DNA from: Parazoarcus communis SWub3 = DSM 12120 | GTDB taxonomy: Bacteria; Pseudomonadota; Gammaproteobacteria; Burkholderiales; Rhodocyclaceae | Length of the DNA: 64,000 nt | NCBI RefSeq assembly: GCF_003226565.1 | Contig: NZ_QKOE01000003.1 | Location: 248,001-312,000 of the forward strand | Direction of reading: 5' to 3' | In this document: piece by piece, positions 32,794 to 41,389 of the stretch | Layout of the letters: every line of letters starts with the position of its first letter | How positions within the stretch are numbered: the first letter of the stretch is position 1 | Made by a program: the position numbers and the translations under genes | Notes under the pieces: generated by a model | What the model was told of the DNA's origin: nothing | Databases searched by the model: none | What the model saw: only the letters and a program-made list of their open reading frames with translations

Positions 32794-33909
32794 GTGCATA
32801 GGATCCACTTCCACTACACCCTGGCCGGCGATGCCAGCCCGGCCCGCATCCGCAACCCATTGATCGAGCTGTTGCAGGCCGTGGCTGACTCCGGCTCGAT
32901 CTCGGCGGCTGCAAAAACGCTGAAACTGTCGTACCGCCATGTATGGGGAGAGCTCAAGCGCTGGGAAGAAACCCTGGGCCACAGCCTGATCGTGTGGGAC
33001 AAGGGCCAACCCGCCCGATTGACGGAGTTCGGCACCAAGCTGATGTGGGCAGAACGCCAGGCACAGGCCAGACTGCTGCCGCAGATCGAGGCCCTGCGCG
33101 CCGATCTCGAGCGCGCCTATGCGGTAGCCTTCGACGACGACGCCCATGTACTGACCCTGTACGCCAGCCACGACGAAGGGCTGGCTGCGCTGCAGGAGCA
33201 CGCGCGCCAGCCCGCACACCGCCTGCATCTGGACATCCGTTACGGCGGCAGCGTCGACGCGATTCGCGCGCTCAACGAGGGGCGCTGCCTGCTTGCCGGC
33301 TTTCACACCCTGCATGGCACGGCCAGCGGCAGCCTGACCCAGCGCAACTACAAACCGCTATTGCAGCCGGGCAAGCACAAACTGATCGGTTTTGCCCGCC
33401 GCAGTCAGGGCTTGATGGTGGCCCGCGGCAATCCGCTGGGGCTGAAGCGGCTGGACGACCTGCAGCGCGGACATGTCCGCTTCGCCAATCGGGCACTCGG
33501 CACCGGCACCCGGGTACTGCTGGATGAACTGATGGATCAAGCCGGCATCCCCACTACCGCGATTCACGGCTACGACCGCACCGAACCCTCGCATGCGGCA
33601 GTCGCTCAGGCGATCGCCTCAGGCCAGGCCGATGCCGGGCTTGGCATCAAGGCCACCGCACTGTCCCGGGGCCTGGATTTCGTACCCCTGGTGGAGGAAC
33701 ACTATCACCTGGCCTGCCTGAAATCTGCACTCGACCTTCCTGCCATACAGGCACTGCTCGCCCTGCTGCACACACCCAGGTGGCAGCGCCAACTCGGCAC
33801 GCTACCCGGCTATCAACCCTCGCAATCTGGCGAAGTGCTGGCCATGAGCAAGGTGCTGCCGTGGTGGAGCTATCGAAAACCGAAGGCCGCAGGCACGCCG
33901 GCCGACTGA
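32794..33909 (+). CDS. ModE-type HTH regulator fused to a periplasmic-binding-protein-like domain
   Basis: A 371-residue one-component regulator with GTG start. Residues 1-110 form a winged helix of ModE/LysR type (IRNPLIELLQAVADSGSISAAAKTLKLSYRHVWGELKRWEETLG, TEFGTKLMWAE). The remainder resembles the binding-protein-like domain used by oxyanion regulators and MoeA-linked proteins (YASHDEGLAALQEHARQ, YGGSVDAIRALNEGRCLLAGFHTL, FANRALGTGTRVLLDELM, GQADAGLGIKATA). There is no MOP domain. It is divergent from tupA, so it probably senses tungstate or molybdate (or a loaded carrier) and controls uptake. The specificity is inference. Confidence 0.87.
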   Translation: MHRIHFHYTLAGDASPARIRNPLIELLQAVADSGSISAAAKTLKLSYRHVWGELKRWEETLGHSLIVWDKGQPARLTEFGTKLMWAERQAQARLLPQIEALRADLERAYAVAFDDDAHVLTLYASHDEGLAALQEHARQPAHRLHLDIRYGGSVDAIRALNEGRCLLAGFHTLHGTASGSLTQRNYKPLLQPGKHKLIGFARRSQGLMVARGNPLGLKRLDDLQRGHVRFANRALGTGTRVLLDELMDQAGIPTTAIHGYDRTEPSHAAVAQAIASGQADAGLGIKATALSRGLDFVPLVEEHYHLACLKSALDLPAIQALLALLHTPRWQRQLGTLPGYQPSQSGEVLAMSKVLPWWSYRKPKAAGTPAD

Positions 33910-33910
33910 A

Positions 33911-33943
33911 GCTTGCGACGCGGACGGGACCCCGTCCGCAAGC
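33911..33943. terminator. Candidate hairpin between convergent genes
   Basis: GCTTG (33911-33915) pairs with CAAGC (33939-33943), and inside it CGGACGG pairs with CCGTCCG around a GACC loop, with a short bulge on the left arm. It starts right after the regulator stop codon and lies before the stop of the convergent TauE-type gene. No U-tract follows, so it is at best a weak or bidirectional terminator. Confidence 0.4.
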
Positions 33944-33956
33944 AGCAGCCCCCCTG

Positions 33957-34763
33957 CTACGCAAAGATGTTGTACAACATCTTCACACACAACAACACCA
34001 GCACACCGGCAAAGATTTTCTTCAACGTGGCCACGGGCAACCGGTGGGCGAGGCTGGCGCCGTAAGGCGCAACGAACACGCTCACCACGCCGACCAGCAC
34101 CAGGGCCGGCAGATAGATGAACCCCAGGGTCAGCGGCGGTGTCCCTGACGCATTCCAGCCGTTGACCAGATAACCCACCGTACCGGCCACCGCGATCGGC
34201 AAGCCGATCGCAGCCGAAGTCCCGATCGCGTGCTGGACCTTGACGTTACACCAGGTCATGAACGGAACCGACAGGGACCCGCCACCGATCGCCACCAGCG
34301 CGGACACCCCGCCGATGCCAAGCCCGGTGGCGCTCATCCCGACGGGGCCGGGCAACTCTCGCGACGGTCTGGGTTTGACGTTGAGCAGCATCTGCGCCGA
34401 CACATAGGCCATGAAGATGGCAAAGAAGATTGCCAGCGGCACGGTATCGACGCGCGCCGCGATGAAGCTGCCGCCAAAGGTCCCCAGCAGCACGCCCGGC
34501 GTGATCGCCCGGACGATGTCCCAGCGTACCGCCCCCTTCGCGTGATGCGCCCGCAAACTGGACACCGAAGTCAGCATGATGGTCGCCATCGACGTCCCCA
34601 GCGCCATATGCACCACCTGCTCCAGACCGAAACCCTGCGCAAGGAACAAGGTGGTCAGCATCGGCACCATGATGCCTCCACCGCCAACACCGAGCAGCCC
34701 GGCAAAGAAGCCGACCACCAATCCCAGGAGGGGGTAGGTCAGCCACCAGATATCAAATTCCAT
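33957..34763 (-). CDS. TauE/SafE-family membrane permease (sulfite/organosulfur exporter type)
   Basis: From ATG 34763 (AAGGA upstream) the protein has 268 residues and about eight membrane helices. It has the TauE/SafE motifs LLGLVVGFFAGLLGVGGGGIMVPML in the first repeat and GLGIGGVSALVAIGGGSLSVPFMTWC in the second, the internal GxGGG duplication typical of the family. Members move sulfite, sulfonates or other organic anions; the substrate here is unknown. It is transcribed as a single gene between the oxyanion regulator and the potassium-related kinase. Confidence 0.9.
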   Translation of the reverse strand: MEFDIWWLTYPLLGLVVGFFAGLLGVGGGGIMVPMLTTLFLAQGFGLEQVVHMALGTSMATIMLTSVSSLRAHHAKGAVRWDIVRAITPGVLLGTFGGSFIAARVDTVPLAIFFAIFMAYVSAQMLLNVKPRPSRELPGPVGMSATGLGIGGVSALVAIGGGSLSVPFMTWCNVKVQHAIGTSAAIGLPIAVAGTVGYLVNGWNASGTPPLTLGFIYLPALVLVGVVSVFVAPYGASLAHRLPVATLKKIFAGVLVLLCVKMLYNIFA

Positions 34764-34945
34764 GTATGGCACATTCCTTTCGAGTCCGCCGGCATCCGGC
34801 GCGGCAAGGGCCGCATGGTGGCCAGTTCCCTCCCATAGTGCAAGCGCCGGGACACTGCCGGAGGCAGCCTCATCCTCCATCGAAGCGGACATGCCTCAAC
34901 ACAATCGCTTCGCCATGCGAGCCCTCCAGCGTTAGAGTTCGCCCC

Positions 34946-36196
34946 ATGAACCCGACAATGCCTCTCTCGCCCCCCCGGCTGCGCGACTACCTGCTGGCAT
35001 CTACGGGCGTCGGTGCGATTGCGGCCATCGGCGCACCGCTGCTTGGCGCGTTCGACCTGGCAAACATCGCCATGCTGTTTCCACTGGTGGTGATGTTCAA
35101 TGCCGTACGCTTCGGCCGGGGCCCGGCGGTGCTGTCGGCCTTTCTCTCGGTTGCGCTGTTCGATTTCTTCTTCGTGCATCCGCACTTCACTTTCGCGGTC
35201 AGTGACCTCCAGTATCTGCTGACCTTCTCCGTGCTGCTTGCGGTCGCACTCACGACCGCCGAACTGGCGGCCCGCCTGCGCCACCAGCGCGATGTGGCGG
35301 CGCACGGCGAACATCAGGCGCAGAGGCTATACCAAACCGCCCGGGCTCTTTCGGCTGCCGCCAGCACTCAGCAGATCGACGAAATACGTCGGCGCACGCT
35401 GGCCACACTGATGGACGAAGCTGATGACGCCCGCCCGGACACCTTGCGTGATACGTACTTCACCCTGTTCGCCACCGCAAACGAACGGGTCCGCTATCTT
35501 GCAGACGCAGAGCGCAGCAGGGTGGAAGCCGAAGCCGAACGCCTGCGTAGTGCCGTGCTCGCCACCCTGTCGCACGACCTGCGAACACCGCTGACGGCCC
35601 TGGCGGGGCTGGCCGAGTCATTACCGCTGGCCGGCCCCCCCTTGCCTGCCAGACAAGCGGAGATCGCAGACGCAATCCGGACCGAAGCCCTTCGTACCCA
35701 TGCGCTCGCACGTGACCTGCTGGATCTCGCCCGCCTGCAGTCAGGCAGCATCACCCTGCGTCGGGCATGGCTACCTGTCGAGGAGGTCGTTGGCGCGGCC
35801 TTGCAGGCAAGCGCCGGCCAACTGAGCGGACACCGGCTCGATGTCGGACTGCCTGAGGATCTTCCCATGGTCGAGCTGGATCCAGTACTGATGGAGCGGG
35901 TCCTGTGCAACCTTCTTGACAACGCCGCCCGCCATACCCCCGCTGGCGGGCTGATCGCGCTGAGCGCCTCGGCAACATCGACCGAACTCAAGCTCGTCAT
36001 CAGCGATAGCGGCCCGGGGCTGCCACCAGAAGGCCGCTCACCTTCAGGCGCAGGGCTGGGGCTTTCCCTGGTCAGATCGATCCTTGCCGCACATGGCGGA
36101 ACCCTGAGTGCAGATAGCCCGGCAGATGGCGGTGCGCGTTTCACCGTACACCTGCCGCTCACACCAGCCCCCACCTTGCCTGAGGACTGTTCATGA
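34946..36196 (+). CDS. Short KdpD-like sensor histidine kinase (DUF4118 membrane domain, no KdpD N-domain)
   Basis: A 416-residue kinase starting at ATG 34946. It begins directly with the four-helix DUF4118 domain found in KdpD (DYLLASTGVGAIAAIGAPLLG, MLFPLVVMFNAVRFGRGPAVLSAFLSVALFDFFFVHPHFTF, LLTFSVLLAVALTTAELAARL). The H box (LATLSHDLRTPLTALAGL), N box (LLDNAARHTP) and G boxes (ISDSGPGLPP, GAGLGLSLVRSI) follow. The universal-stress/KdpD N-terminal domain of full-length KdpD (about 900 residues) is absent, yet the start is complete. It overlaps the response regulator gene by 4 nt. No kdpFABC genes are nearby; trkH lies downstream in the opposite direction. Confidence 0.9.
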   Translation: MNPTMPLSPPRLRDYLLASTGVGAIAAIGAPLLGAFDLANIAMLFPLVVMFNAVRFGRGPAVLSAFLSVALFDFFFVHPHFTFAVSDLQYLLTFSVLLAVALTTAELAARLRHQRDVAAHGEHQAQRLYQTARALSAAASTQQIDEIRRRTLATLMDEADDARPDTLRDTYFTLFATANERVRYLADAERSRVEAEAERLRSAVLATLSHDLRTPLTALAGLAESLPLAGPPLPARQAEIADAIRTEALRTHALARDLLDLARLQSGSITLRRAWLPVEEVVGAALQASAGQLSGHRLDVGLPEDLPMVELDPVLMERVLCNLLDNAARHTPAGGLIALSASATSTELKLVISDSGPGLPPEGRSPSGAGLGLSLVRSILAAHGGTLSADSPADGGARFTVHLPLTPAPTLPEDCS

Positions 36197-36933
36197 ACGA
36201 GACCCGTGGCCCCGCCCCGATGATTCTGGTCATTGACGACGAGCCGGGTATCCGACACTTCGTGCGTACAGCACTCGAGTCGTCAGGCTGCATGGTGGCC
36301 GAGGCCGCCACCGCTGAGCGCGCCCGCATTGAGATGGCATCACGCAAACCGGATCTGCTGATACTCGACCTCGGCTTGCCGGACGATGACGGACTGAACA
36401 TCCTGCAAGCCTTACGCGTCTGGTCCGGCACCCCGGTACTGGTGCTATCCGCTCGCGCCGACGAGCAGGACAAGGTTGCCGCGCTGGATGCCGGCGCCGA
36501 CGACTACCTGACCAAGCCCTTCGGCATCCCTGAACTGCTCGCACGCGTACGCGCCCTGCTGCGCCGGGCCATTCGCCCGACCGATGGTCCGGCCATCATT
36601 CGTTTTGGCGACATTGAGGTTGACCTTGCCGAACGCTGCGTGACCCGTGCCGGCGAGCCGGTGCACCTCACCCCGATCGAGTTCAAACTGCTGACCCACC
36701 TGATCGCCCATATCGGCAAAGTCGTGACCCATCGCCAGTTGCTGACCGCCGTCTGGGGGCCGAATCATGTCGAGCACCATCACTACCTGCGCGTCTATAT
36801 GGGTGGCTTGCGACGCAAGCTCGAGCACAATCCGGGCTATCCCGTCCACATCCTGACCGAGTCCGGTGTCGGCTACCGACTCGTCAGCCAATCGCCGCAC
36901 ACCGGACTCAGCGACGCCAGAACGCCGGAGTGA
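36193..36933 (+). CDS. KdpE-like OmpR-family response regulator
   Basis: A 246-residue regulator. The receiver domain has VIDDEPGIRHF, the phospho-acceptor LILDLGLPDDDG and LTKPFGIPEL. The C-terminal winged helix contains HLTPIEFKLLTHLIAHIGKVVTHRQLLTAVWGPNHVEHHHYLRVYMGGLRRKLE and ends in the usual GVGYRL. The long HTH sequence follows KdpE closely. Since no Kdp ATPase is encoded here and trkH converges on this gene (the 3-prime ends overlap by 26 nt), its likely target is potassium uptake through Trk, which is inferred from location. Confidence 0.9.
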   Translation: MNETRGPAPMILVIDDEPGIRHFVRTALESSGCMVAEAATAERARIEMASRKPDLLILDLGLPDDDGLNILQALRVWSGTPVLVLSARADEQDKVAALDAGADDYLTKPFGIPELLARVRALLRRAIRPTDGPAIIRFGDIEVDLAERCVTRAGEPVHLTPIEFKLLTHLIAHIGKVVTHRQLLTAVWGPNHVEHHHYLRVYMGGLRRKLEHNPGYPVHILTESGVGYRLVSQSPHTGLSDARTPE

Positions 36934-38365
36934 GCACGACCAGCAGCGTGAAGATTTCCAGCCGACCGAGAATCATGCCAAAGCTGAGCACCCAGGTCTG
37001 AAAGTCGCTCAAGCCCTGGTAGTTGCCCGCAGGGCCTACTGCACCCAGCCCCGGCCCGGTGTTGTTTACGCAGGCAACGACTGCGGAGAACGCGGTGATC
37101 AAGTCGAGCCCACTGGCTGACAACACCAGCGTCAGCGACACCAGACAAACCATGTACATGAAACTGAACGCCAATACTGCATGCAGCACCCCCTCGGACA
37201 CCGCCTGCTTCCCCAGGCGCAAGGGCAATACCGCGTTCGGGTGCAAGGAGCGTGCGACTTCGCGATAAACCTGCTTGTACAGGATGATCGCCCGCATCAT
37301 CTTGATGCCACCTCCGGTCGACCCGGAACACGCCGCAAAGCTGCCGAGAAACAGGATCGTGATCTGGGCAAACATCGGCCACGCCGTGTAGTCGTACGTC
37401 GCCAGACCAAGCGAGGTCGCCAGCGACACCGCATGAAAAGCCACGTAACGCAGAGTCGTCAACGCATCCTCGTGCGCGGAGAAACGCATCAGGTAAAGCG
37501 TGAGGAACAGGATGGTGACAACGAGCACGAGGAAGAACCACGGAATCTCCGGGTCATTCACATAGGCTCGCCAACTACGCCGCACCAGAGCAAGGTAATG
37601 GGTTGCATAGTTCAAGCCCGCCAACAATGCGAACCCCATCGTCACCATCTCGATCGGCACGCTATTGAAGTACCCGAGACTGGCATCCTTGGTGGAGAAG
37701 CCGCCAAGCCCCATCACACTGAACGCATGGATCACGGCCTCCCAGGGCGGCATCCCCGCCCACCAGAGGGCACCACCACAGGCAACGGTGAGTGCGACAT
37801 AGACAGTCCACAAGCCCTTCGCCGTTTCGGCAATGCGGGGCGTCAGGCTCGACTCCTTCATCGGCCCCGGCGTCTCGGCCCTGAATACCTGGCGTCCGCC
37901 GATACCCAGCAAAGGCAGGACCGCGACCATCAATACGATGACCCCCATGCCGCCAACCCAATGCATGAAGGTACGCCACAGGTTGATCGACACCGGCAAC
38001 GCATCCAGGCCGGTCAGCACCGTCGCCCCGGTGGTGGTCAGCCCCGAAGCGGCCTCAAAGTAGGCATCAGTGAAGGAGAGTTCGGGCAGGTAGAGCATCA
38101 TCGGCAAGGCGCCGAACACCGGCACGACAACCCAGGTCGCGGCCACCAGCAGAAAGCCGTCATGGATACGCAGATCACGTCTATGCCCGCGCGTCATCCC
38201 CCAGGCGAACAGCCCGCAAGCAAAAGTCGCGATAATCGCAAGGTCATAGGCTTCGGTCGCGCCATCCTCAAGAAAGAACGACACCCCGAGCGGAAACACC
38301 ATGACCAAGCCAAACAACATCAATACCAGGCCGAGGGCACCGACCACCGGAAAATAGCTGCGCAT
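36908..38365 (-). CDS. trkH: Trk-type potassium uptake channel subunit
   Basis: An integral membrane protein of 485 residues with four selectivity-filter repeats: TTTGATVLTG, VMGLGGFSTKDAS, CSGSTGGGIKMM and NNTGPGLGAVG, the conserved Gly positions for K+ binding. TrkH works with the NAD-binding TrkA, whose gene is not in the window. I chose ATG 38365 rather than the GTG two codons before it. The gene converges with the KdpE-like gene, and their ends overlap by 26 nt, which could allow antisense effects between them. Confidence 0.95.
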   Translation of the reverse strand: MRSYFPVVGALGLVLMLFGLVMVFPLGVSFFLEDGATEAYDLAIIATFACGLFAWGMTRGHRRDLRIHDGFLLVAATWVVVPVFGALPMMLYLPELSFTDAYFEAASGLTTTGATVLTGLDALPVSINLWRTFMHWVGGMGVIVLMVAVLPLLGIGGRQVFRAETPGPMKESSLTPRIAETAKGLWTVYVALTVACGGALWWAGMPPWEAVIHAFSVMGLGGFSTKDASLGYFNSVPIEMVTMGFALLAGLNYATHYLALVRRSWRAYVNDPEIPWFFLVLVVTILFLTLYLMRFSAHEDALTTLRYVAFHAVSLATSLGLATYDYTAWPMFAQITILFLGSFAACSGSTGGGIKMMRAIILYKQVYREVARSLHPNAVLPLRLGKQAVSEGVLHAVLAFSFMYMVCLVSLTLVLSASGLDLITAFSAVVACVNNTGPGLGAVGPAGNYQGLSDFQTWVLSFGMILGRLEIFTLLVVLTPAFWRR

Positions 38366-38504
38366 TCGCACCCGCCGGCTACGGATCGTGGCCGGCGTCA
38401 GTTACCAGGGAAGCGGCATGCTAAGGATCCGCACATAAAGATGGTGTAAAGATCTTGCAGCGCAGCAAACAAATGACTGCGGCCATGGACAGGCTGCATA
38501 TAGC

Positions 38505-38534
38505 AAAAAAGCGCAGCCGAAGCTGCGCTTTTTT
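38505..38534. terminator. Strong bidirectional intrinsic terminator
   Basis: A perfect seven-base-pair GC stem (GCGCAGC-CGAA-GCTGCGC) is flanked by A6 on the left and T6 on the right, so it terminates transcripts from either strand. On the minus strand it lies 6 nt after the proposed 3-prime end of the 6S RNA. It is the natural end of the zapA-6S transcript. Confidence 0.9.
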
Positions 38535-38540
38535 GTTTGG

Positions 38541-38718
38541 CCCCCCGCCTGTGCCGTTTCCGCCGGGCATCCTGAACCTAGGGTTCAGGGAGGTCACTTT
38601 CCTTCCGCTTCAGGCTCACCCGGCAAGGGGCGTGCACACCAGCGGCATATTGGGTCAGCAACCGAGTCTCTCGACTATTGGTTCAAGGAATCTACGACTT
38701 CAACGAACACTGCAGGGG
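38541..38718 (-). ncRNA. ssrS: 6S RNA (RNA polymerase-binding regulatory RNA)
   Basis: About 178 nt on the minus strand right after zapA. The 5-prime end CCCCUGCAGUG can pair with the 3-prime end CACAGGCGGGG to form the closing stem. Near the 3-prime end the hairpin CCTGAACC-CTA-GGTTCAGG followed by TGCCCGGCGG closely parallels the CCTTGAACCAAGGGTTCAAGG...GGCGGC region of E. coli 6S RNA. A large interior bubble and arm fit between them. The size (E. coli 184 nt) and zapA-ssrS gene order match the known arrangement in gamma- and betaproteobacteria. A TAAGAT -10-like box lies just upstream, overlapping the end of zapA. 6S RNA mimics an open promoter and sequesters sigma-70 polymerase in stationary phase. 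Exact ends are estimates. Confidence 0.87.
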
Positions 38719-38745
38719 ATTGATCTTAAACGTCTTTTCAAGATT

Positions 38746-39042
38746 TCAGAACAGCTTGTCCTGCTGTGCCAGAACCCCGTCGAGACGTGCTTGCATGAGT
38801 CCGATTCTACGCTTCACGGCGGGCATGTCAAACCCGTTTCCACGTTGATGCTGCAAAAATTCGTGGGCAATATTGAGCGCGGTCATGACAGCCAGCTTTT
38901 CGCCCGATGACTGCGTCTTGCTCGCAAGCTCGTTGAGCTTGGCATCCACCAGCGCCACGGCGGCCAGCAGGCCTTCCTTGTTTTCCGGGGTGCAGGAGAC
39001 GCGGTACTCCTTGCCCAGCAACATGATGTCCAGGGATTCCAT
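38746..39042 (-). CDS. zapA: Cell division protein ZapA
   Basis: A 98-residue ZapA from ATG 39042: MESLDIMLLGKEYRVSCTPENKEGLLAAVALVDAKLNEL, then SGEKLAVMTALNIAHEFLQHQRG and a C-terminal coiled coil. ZapA tetramers crosslink FtsZ filaments at the division ring. The gene lies 10 nt after a small coiled-coil protein gene of the TIGR02449/ZapB-like type and directly upstream of 6S RNA, the standard genomic order. A longer in-frame opening reading into the upstream gene was rejected. Confidence 0.94.
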   Translation of the reverse strand: MESLDIMLLGKEYRVSCTPENKEGLLAAVALVDAKLNELASKTQSSGEKLAVMTALNIAHEFLQHQRGNGFDMPAVKRRIGLMQARLDGVLAQQDKLF

Positions 39043-39052
39043 TTGTGGCTCC

Positions 39053-39247
39053 TCAGGCTTCGGGCAACTTGGCCAGCAGGGCTTCGAGCTTGCCTGTGGC
39101 AAGCTCGACCTTGGCCGACAACTGATGGCGCTCGGCATCGAGCCGGGCCACGCGGGTACGCAACTCGCGGTTCTCGCCCTTGAGCCGGTCGTACTGGCTG
39201 ATCAGCTGCTCGAGCTGTGCTTCGAGGTGGGTCAGTTCTGCGTCCAT
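39053..39247 (-). CDS. Small ZapB-like coiled-coil cell division protein (TIGR02449 family)
   Basis: A 64-residue protein that is almost entirely heptad repeat: MDAELTHLEAQLEQLISQYDRLKGEN then LRTRVARLDAERHQLSAKVELATGKLEALLAKL. It belongs to the short coiled-coil family found just upstream of zapA in beta- and gammaproteobacteria. By analogy with ZapB, which binds ZapA and stacks at mid-cell, it probably helps organise the Z ring. Direct evidence of function for this family is thin. It is co-transcribed with zapA. Confidence 0.88.
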   Translation of the reverse strand: MDAELTHLEAQLEQLISQYDRLKGENRELRTRVARLDAERHQLSAKVELATGKLEALLAKLPEA

Positions 39248-39339
39248 GGCGTCGATGGTAGCGGTGGGTGAATGAGGGGGTCAATCAATCCGGGTAAGCT
39301 GCGGCGAGGGTCGCGACAGGCGCACCTCGCCGCCCGGTC

Positions 39340-41190
39340 TCAGCGTTGCACCTGGGTGACGTCGCGCACTGCGCCAGTGTCAGCCGAGGTGGTCAGTGCC
39401 GCATAGGCCTGCAGCGCCGCCGACACCACGCGTTCGCGCGCCACCGGCTTCCATGCCGCGGCACCTCGAGCCTCCATCGCGGCACGTCGGCGGGCCAGTT
39501 CGTCATCGCTAACCGCCAGCCGGATGCTGCGGTTAGGGATGTCGATCTCGATCGTGTCCCCCTCCTCGACCAGTGCAATCGCGCCACCGCAGGCCGCCTC
39601 GGGCGAAGCGTGACCGATCGACAGCCCGGACGTACCGCCGGAGAAACGGCCATCGGTGAGCAGCGCACAATCCTTGCCCAGGCCACGGCTCTTCAGGTAG
39701 GAGGTGGGGTAGAGCATCTCCTGCATGCCAGGACCGCCCTTGGGGCCTTCGTAACGGATGATGACCACATCGCCGGCCTGCACCTTTTCGCCAAGGATGC
39801 CGTCGACCGCGTCCTCCTGGCTTTCGAACACCCGGGCCTTGCCGGTGAACTGCCAGATCGACTCATCCACCCCGGCCGTCTTGACGATGCAGCCCTTCTC
39901 GGCGATGTTGCCGTAAAGCACTGCCAGCCCGCCGTCCTGACTGAAGGCATTGGCCTTGTTGCGGATCACACCCTTGGCACGGTCCATGTCGAGCTCGTTC
40001 CAGCGCCGGTTCTGGCTGAACGCCACCTGGGTGGGCACGCCTCCTGGCGCAGCGAGGAAAAAGTCGAACACCGCCTTGTCATGCGCCTGCATGATGTCCC
40101 AGCGCGACAGCGCCTCGCCCAGGGTCTTGCTATGCACGGTCGGCAAGTCACGATGAAGCAGACCGGCGCGATCGAGCTCACCAAGGATGCCCATGATGCC
40201 ACCAGCACGATGCACGTCTTCGATGTGCACATCGGCCACCGCCGGCGCCACCTTGCACAGGCAGGGCACGCGACGGCTGATGCGGTCGATGTCCTTCATG
40301 GTGAAATCGACCCCGGCTTCCTTGGCGGCGGCCAGCAGGTGCAGCACGGTGTTGGTCGAGCCGCCCATGGCGACGTCGAGACTGATCGCATTCTCGAAGG
40401 CCTGGAAACTGGCGATCGAGCGCGGCAGCACCGAGGCATCGTCCTTTTCGTAGTAACGCCGGGCCAGCTCGACGATGCGGTGACCCGCCTCCTTGAACAG
40501 GCGCTCGCGATCCGCGTGCGTCGCCAGCGTGGTGCCATTGCCGGGCAGCGACAGACCAAGCGCTTCGGTCAGGCAGTTCATCGAGTTTGCAGTAAACATG
40601 CCGGAACAGGAGCCGCAGGTCGGGCAGGCGGAACGCTCGATGGCGTCGACTTCCTCGTCCGAGCAGTTCTTGTCTGCCGCCTTGACCATGGCATCGACCA
40701 GGTCGAGCGAGATCACCTTGGCTTCCCACTTGACCTTGCCCGCCTCCATCGGCCCGCCGGACACGAAGATGGCGGGGATGTTGAGGCGCAGCGCGGCCAT
40801 CAGCATGCCCGGGGTGATCTTGTCGCAGTTCGAGATGCACACCAGCGCATCGGCCGTGTGCGCATTGCACATGTACTCGACGCTGTCGGCGATCAGGTCG
40901 CGCGACGGCAGCGAGTACAACATGCCACCGTGGCCCATGGCGATGCCATCGTCCACCGCAATGGTGTTGAACTCCTTGGCCACGCCGCCGGCCGCTTCGA
41001 TTTCGCGCGCAACGAGCTGCCCCAGATCCTTCAGATGCACATGACCCGGCACAAACTGGGTGAAGCTGTTGGCAATCGCAATGATCGGCTTTTCGAAGTC
41101 GCCGTCCTTCATGCCGGTGGCACGCCACAGGGCGCGGGCACCTGCCATGTTGCGACCGGCAGTGGAAGTACGGGAACGATACTGGGGCAT
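39340..41190 (-). CDS. ilvD: Dihydroxy-acid dehydratase
   Basis: IlvD dehydrates 2,3-dihydroxy-3-methyl(butan/pentan)oates in valine and isoleucine synthesis. The 616-residue length is standard for the longer (E. coli) type. Iron-sulfur ligands are visible in [14 protein letters not shown] and [15 protein letters not shown]. The magnesium site has [13 protein letters not shown], and the C-terminal part contains [22 protein letters not shown] with the catalytic Ser. It starts [21 protein letters not shown], as in relatives. It is divergent from olsB with a 199-nt gap. Confidence 0.97.
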   Translation of the reverse strand: MPQYRSRTSTAGRNMAGARALWRATGMKDGDFEKPIIAIANSFTQFVPGHVHLKDLGQLVAREIEAAGGVAKEFNTIAVDDGIAMGHGGMLYSLPSRDLIADSVEYMCNAHTADALVCISNCDKITPGMLMAALRLNIPAIFVSGGPMEAGKVKWEAKVISLDLVDAMVKAADKNCSDEEVDAIERSACPTCGSCSGMFTANSMNCLTEALGLSLPGNGTTLATHADRERLFKEAGHRIVELARRYYEKDDASVLPRSIASFQAFENAISLDVAMGGSTNTVLHLLAAAKEAGVDFTMKDIDRISRRVPCLCKVAPAVADVHIEDVHRAGGIMGILGELDRAGLLHRDLPTVHSKTLGEALSRWDIMQAHDKAVFDFFLAAPGGVPTQVAFSQNRRWNELDMDRAKGVIRNKANAFSQDGGLAVLYGNIAEKGCIVKTAGVDESIWQFTGKARVFESQEDAVDGILGEKVQAGDVVIIRYEGPKGGPGMQEMLYPTSYLKSRGLGKDCALLTDGRFSGGTSGLSIGHASPEAACGGAIALVEEGDTIEIDIPNRSIRLAVSDDELARRRAAMEARGAAAWKPVARERVVSAALQAYAALTTSADTGAVRDVTQVQR

Positions 41191-41308
41191 GGCTGCGCTC
41201 CGGGAAAATCTGCAGGAAAGCCTGTGATTGTAATCCCCCGCGGGCCGATTGGTAGACGCCGATGTACATTCGCCACGTCGGGAAAAGCCATGCCCGCACA
41301 GGGGTTTG

Positions 41309-41376
41309 TGACGTCATCGCTTCGTAACGCGCACGTCACCGTGCGGAAACGCGCGTTTTCCAGAATGACGTCATCG
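41309..41376. promoter_or_regulatory. Two direct copies of TGACGTCATCG plus small palindromes upstream of olsB
   Basis: TGACGTCATCG occurs at 41309-41319 and again at 41366-41376, 57 bp apart and in the same orientation. Each contains the palindrome TGACGTCA. Between them lie a CGCACG/CGTGCG stem and the palindrome AAACGCGCGTTT (41348-41359). All sit 14 to 80 nt before the olsB start, in the divergent ilvD-olsB gap. Paired operator sites for a dimeric regulator are a reasonable reading, but no known regulator is recognised. Confidence 0.4.
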
Positions 41377-41389
41377 AACAAGGACAAGG

